From: Chryseobacterium sp. UBA6632
Lineage (GTDB): Bacteria > Bacteroidota > Bacteroidia > Flavobacteriales > Weeksellaceae
Assembly (NCBI GenBank): GCA_002455915.1
Contig: DKLU01000238.1
Location: forward strand, 1 to 6,298
Length of the DNA: 6,298 nucleotides
Direction of reading: 5' to 3'
Of the stretch, positions 6,282 through 6,298 are shown in pieces. Numbering within the stretch: position 1 is the stretch's first letter; every line of letters begins with the position of its first letter. The position numbers were made by a program, and so were the translations under genes. Below the pieces are notes generated by a model that worked only from the letters and a program-made list of their open reading frames with translations, was not told where the DNA came from and ran no database searches.

Positions 6282-6298
6282 AGATCGGAAGAGCGGTT
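6282..6298. other. Illumina adapter sequence left on the contig end
   Basis: AGATCGGAAGAGCGGTT is identical over all 17 bases to the start of the Illumina paired-end adapter, including the A from A-tailing. It lies at the very end of the window and is more GC-rich than its surroundings. It is sequencing contamination, so genomic sequence ends at about 6281. The five codons it adds to the truncated minus-strand gene are artificial. Confidence 0.95.

Overview
The window looks like a piece of a surface-polysaccharide (O-antigen, capsule or exopolysaccharide) locus from a Bacteroidota bacterium, most likely a flavobacterium of the Chryseobacterium type. The reasons are low GC content with A/T-rich third positions, very tight gene packing, an almost complete lack of Shine-Dalgarno sequences, and the character of the proteins. 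The genus is an inference; no rRNA or marker gene is present. The window is a contig fragment: both ends cut genes, and the last 17 bases are Illumina adapter, not genomic DNA.

Left half (2-3262, + strand): a compact five-gene run. It holds the C-terminal end of an FkbH-type glyceryl-loading enzyme, an acyl carrier protein, a small VOC/glyoxalase-fold protein, an MBOAT membrane O-acyltransferase and a membrane-anchored SGNH (DltD-like) protein. From the carrier protein onward the genes overlap. Together they resemble the Dlt (teichoic acid D-alanylation) machine with the loading enzyme exchanged. FkbH would charge the carrier protein with a glyceryl unit made from a glycolytic intermediate. 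The VOC protein may alter that unit. The MBOAT would pass it across the membrane, and the SGNH protein would place it on a glycan. The MBOAT ends exactly in the hexapeptide FIYEQF, which fits the FxYxxF 'acyl shuttle' motif described for MBOAT systems of the Dlt type. This gives a residue-level relay: carrier Ser39, MBOAT His324, MBOAT Tyr469, SGNH Ser55. The final acceptor cannot be read from the sequence.

Right half (3254-6281, - strand): an opposing, tightly packed run of glycosyltransferase genes. A truncated gene, probably a GT4-type glycosyltransferase, overlaps the first of three tandem GT2-family genes by ATGA. The two GT2 genes nearest the centre are recent duplicates (312 residues each, about 72% identical by hand count, no gaps). 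The third is an older paralogue with the same motif layout. They probably build the glycan, and the left-half cassette may decorate it. The two runs converge and their last genes overlap tail to tail by 9 bp, with no recognisable terminator between them.

No RNA genes, mobile elements, CRISPR arrays or convincing promoters were seen, and no gene-free stretch exceeds 22 bp.
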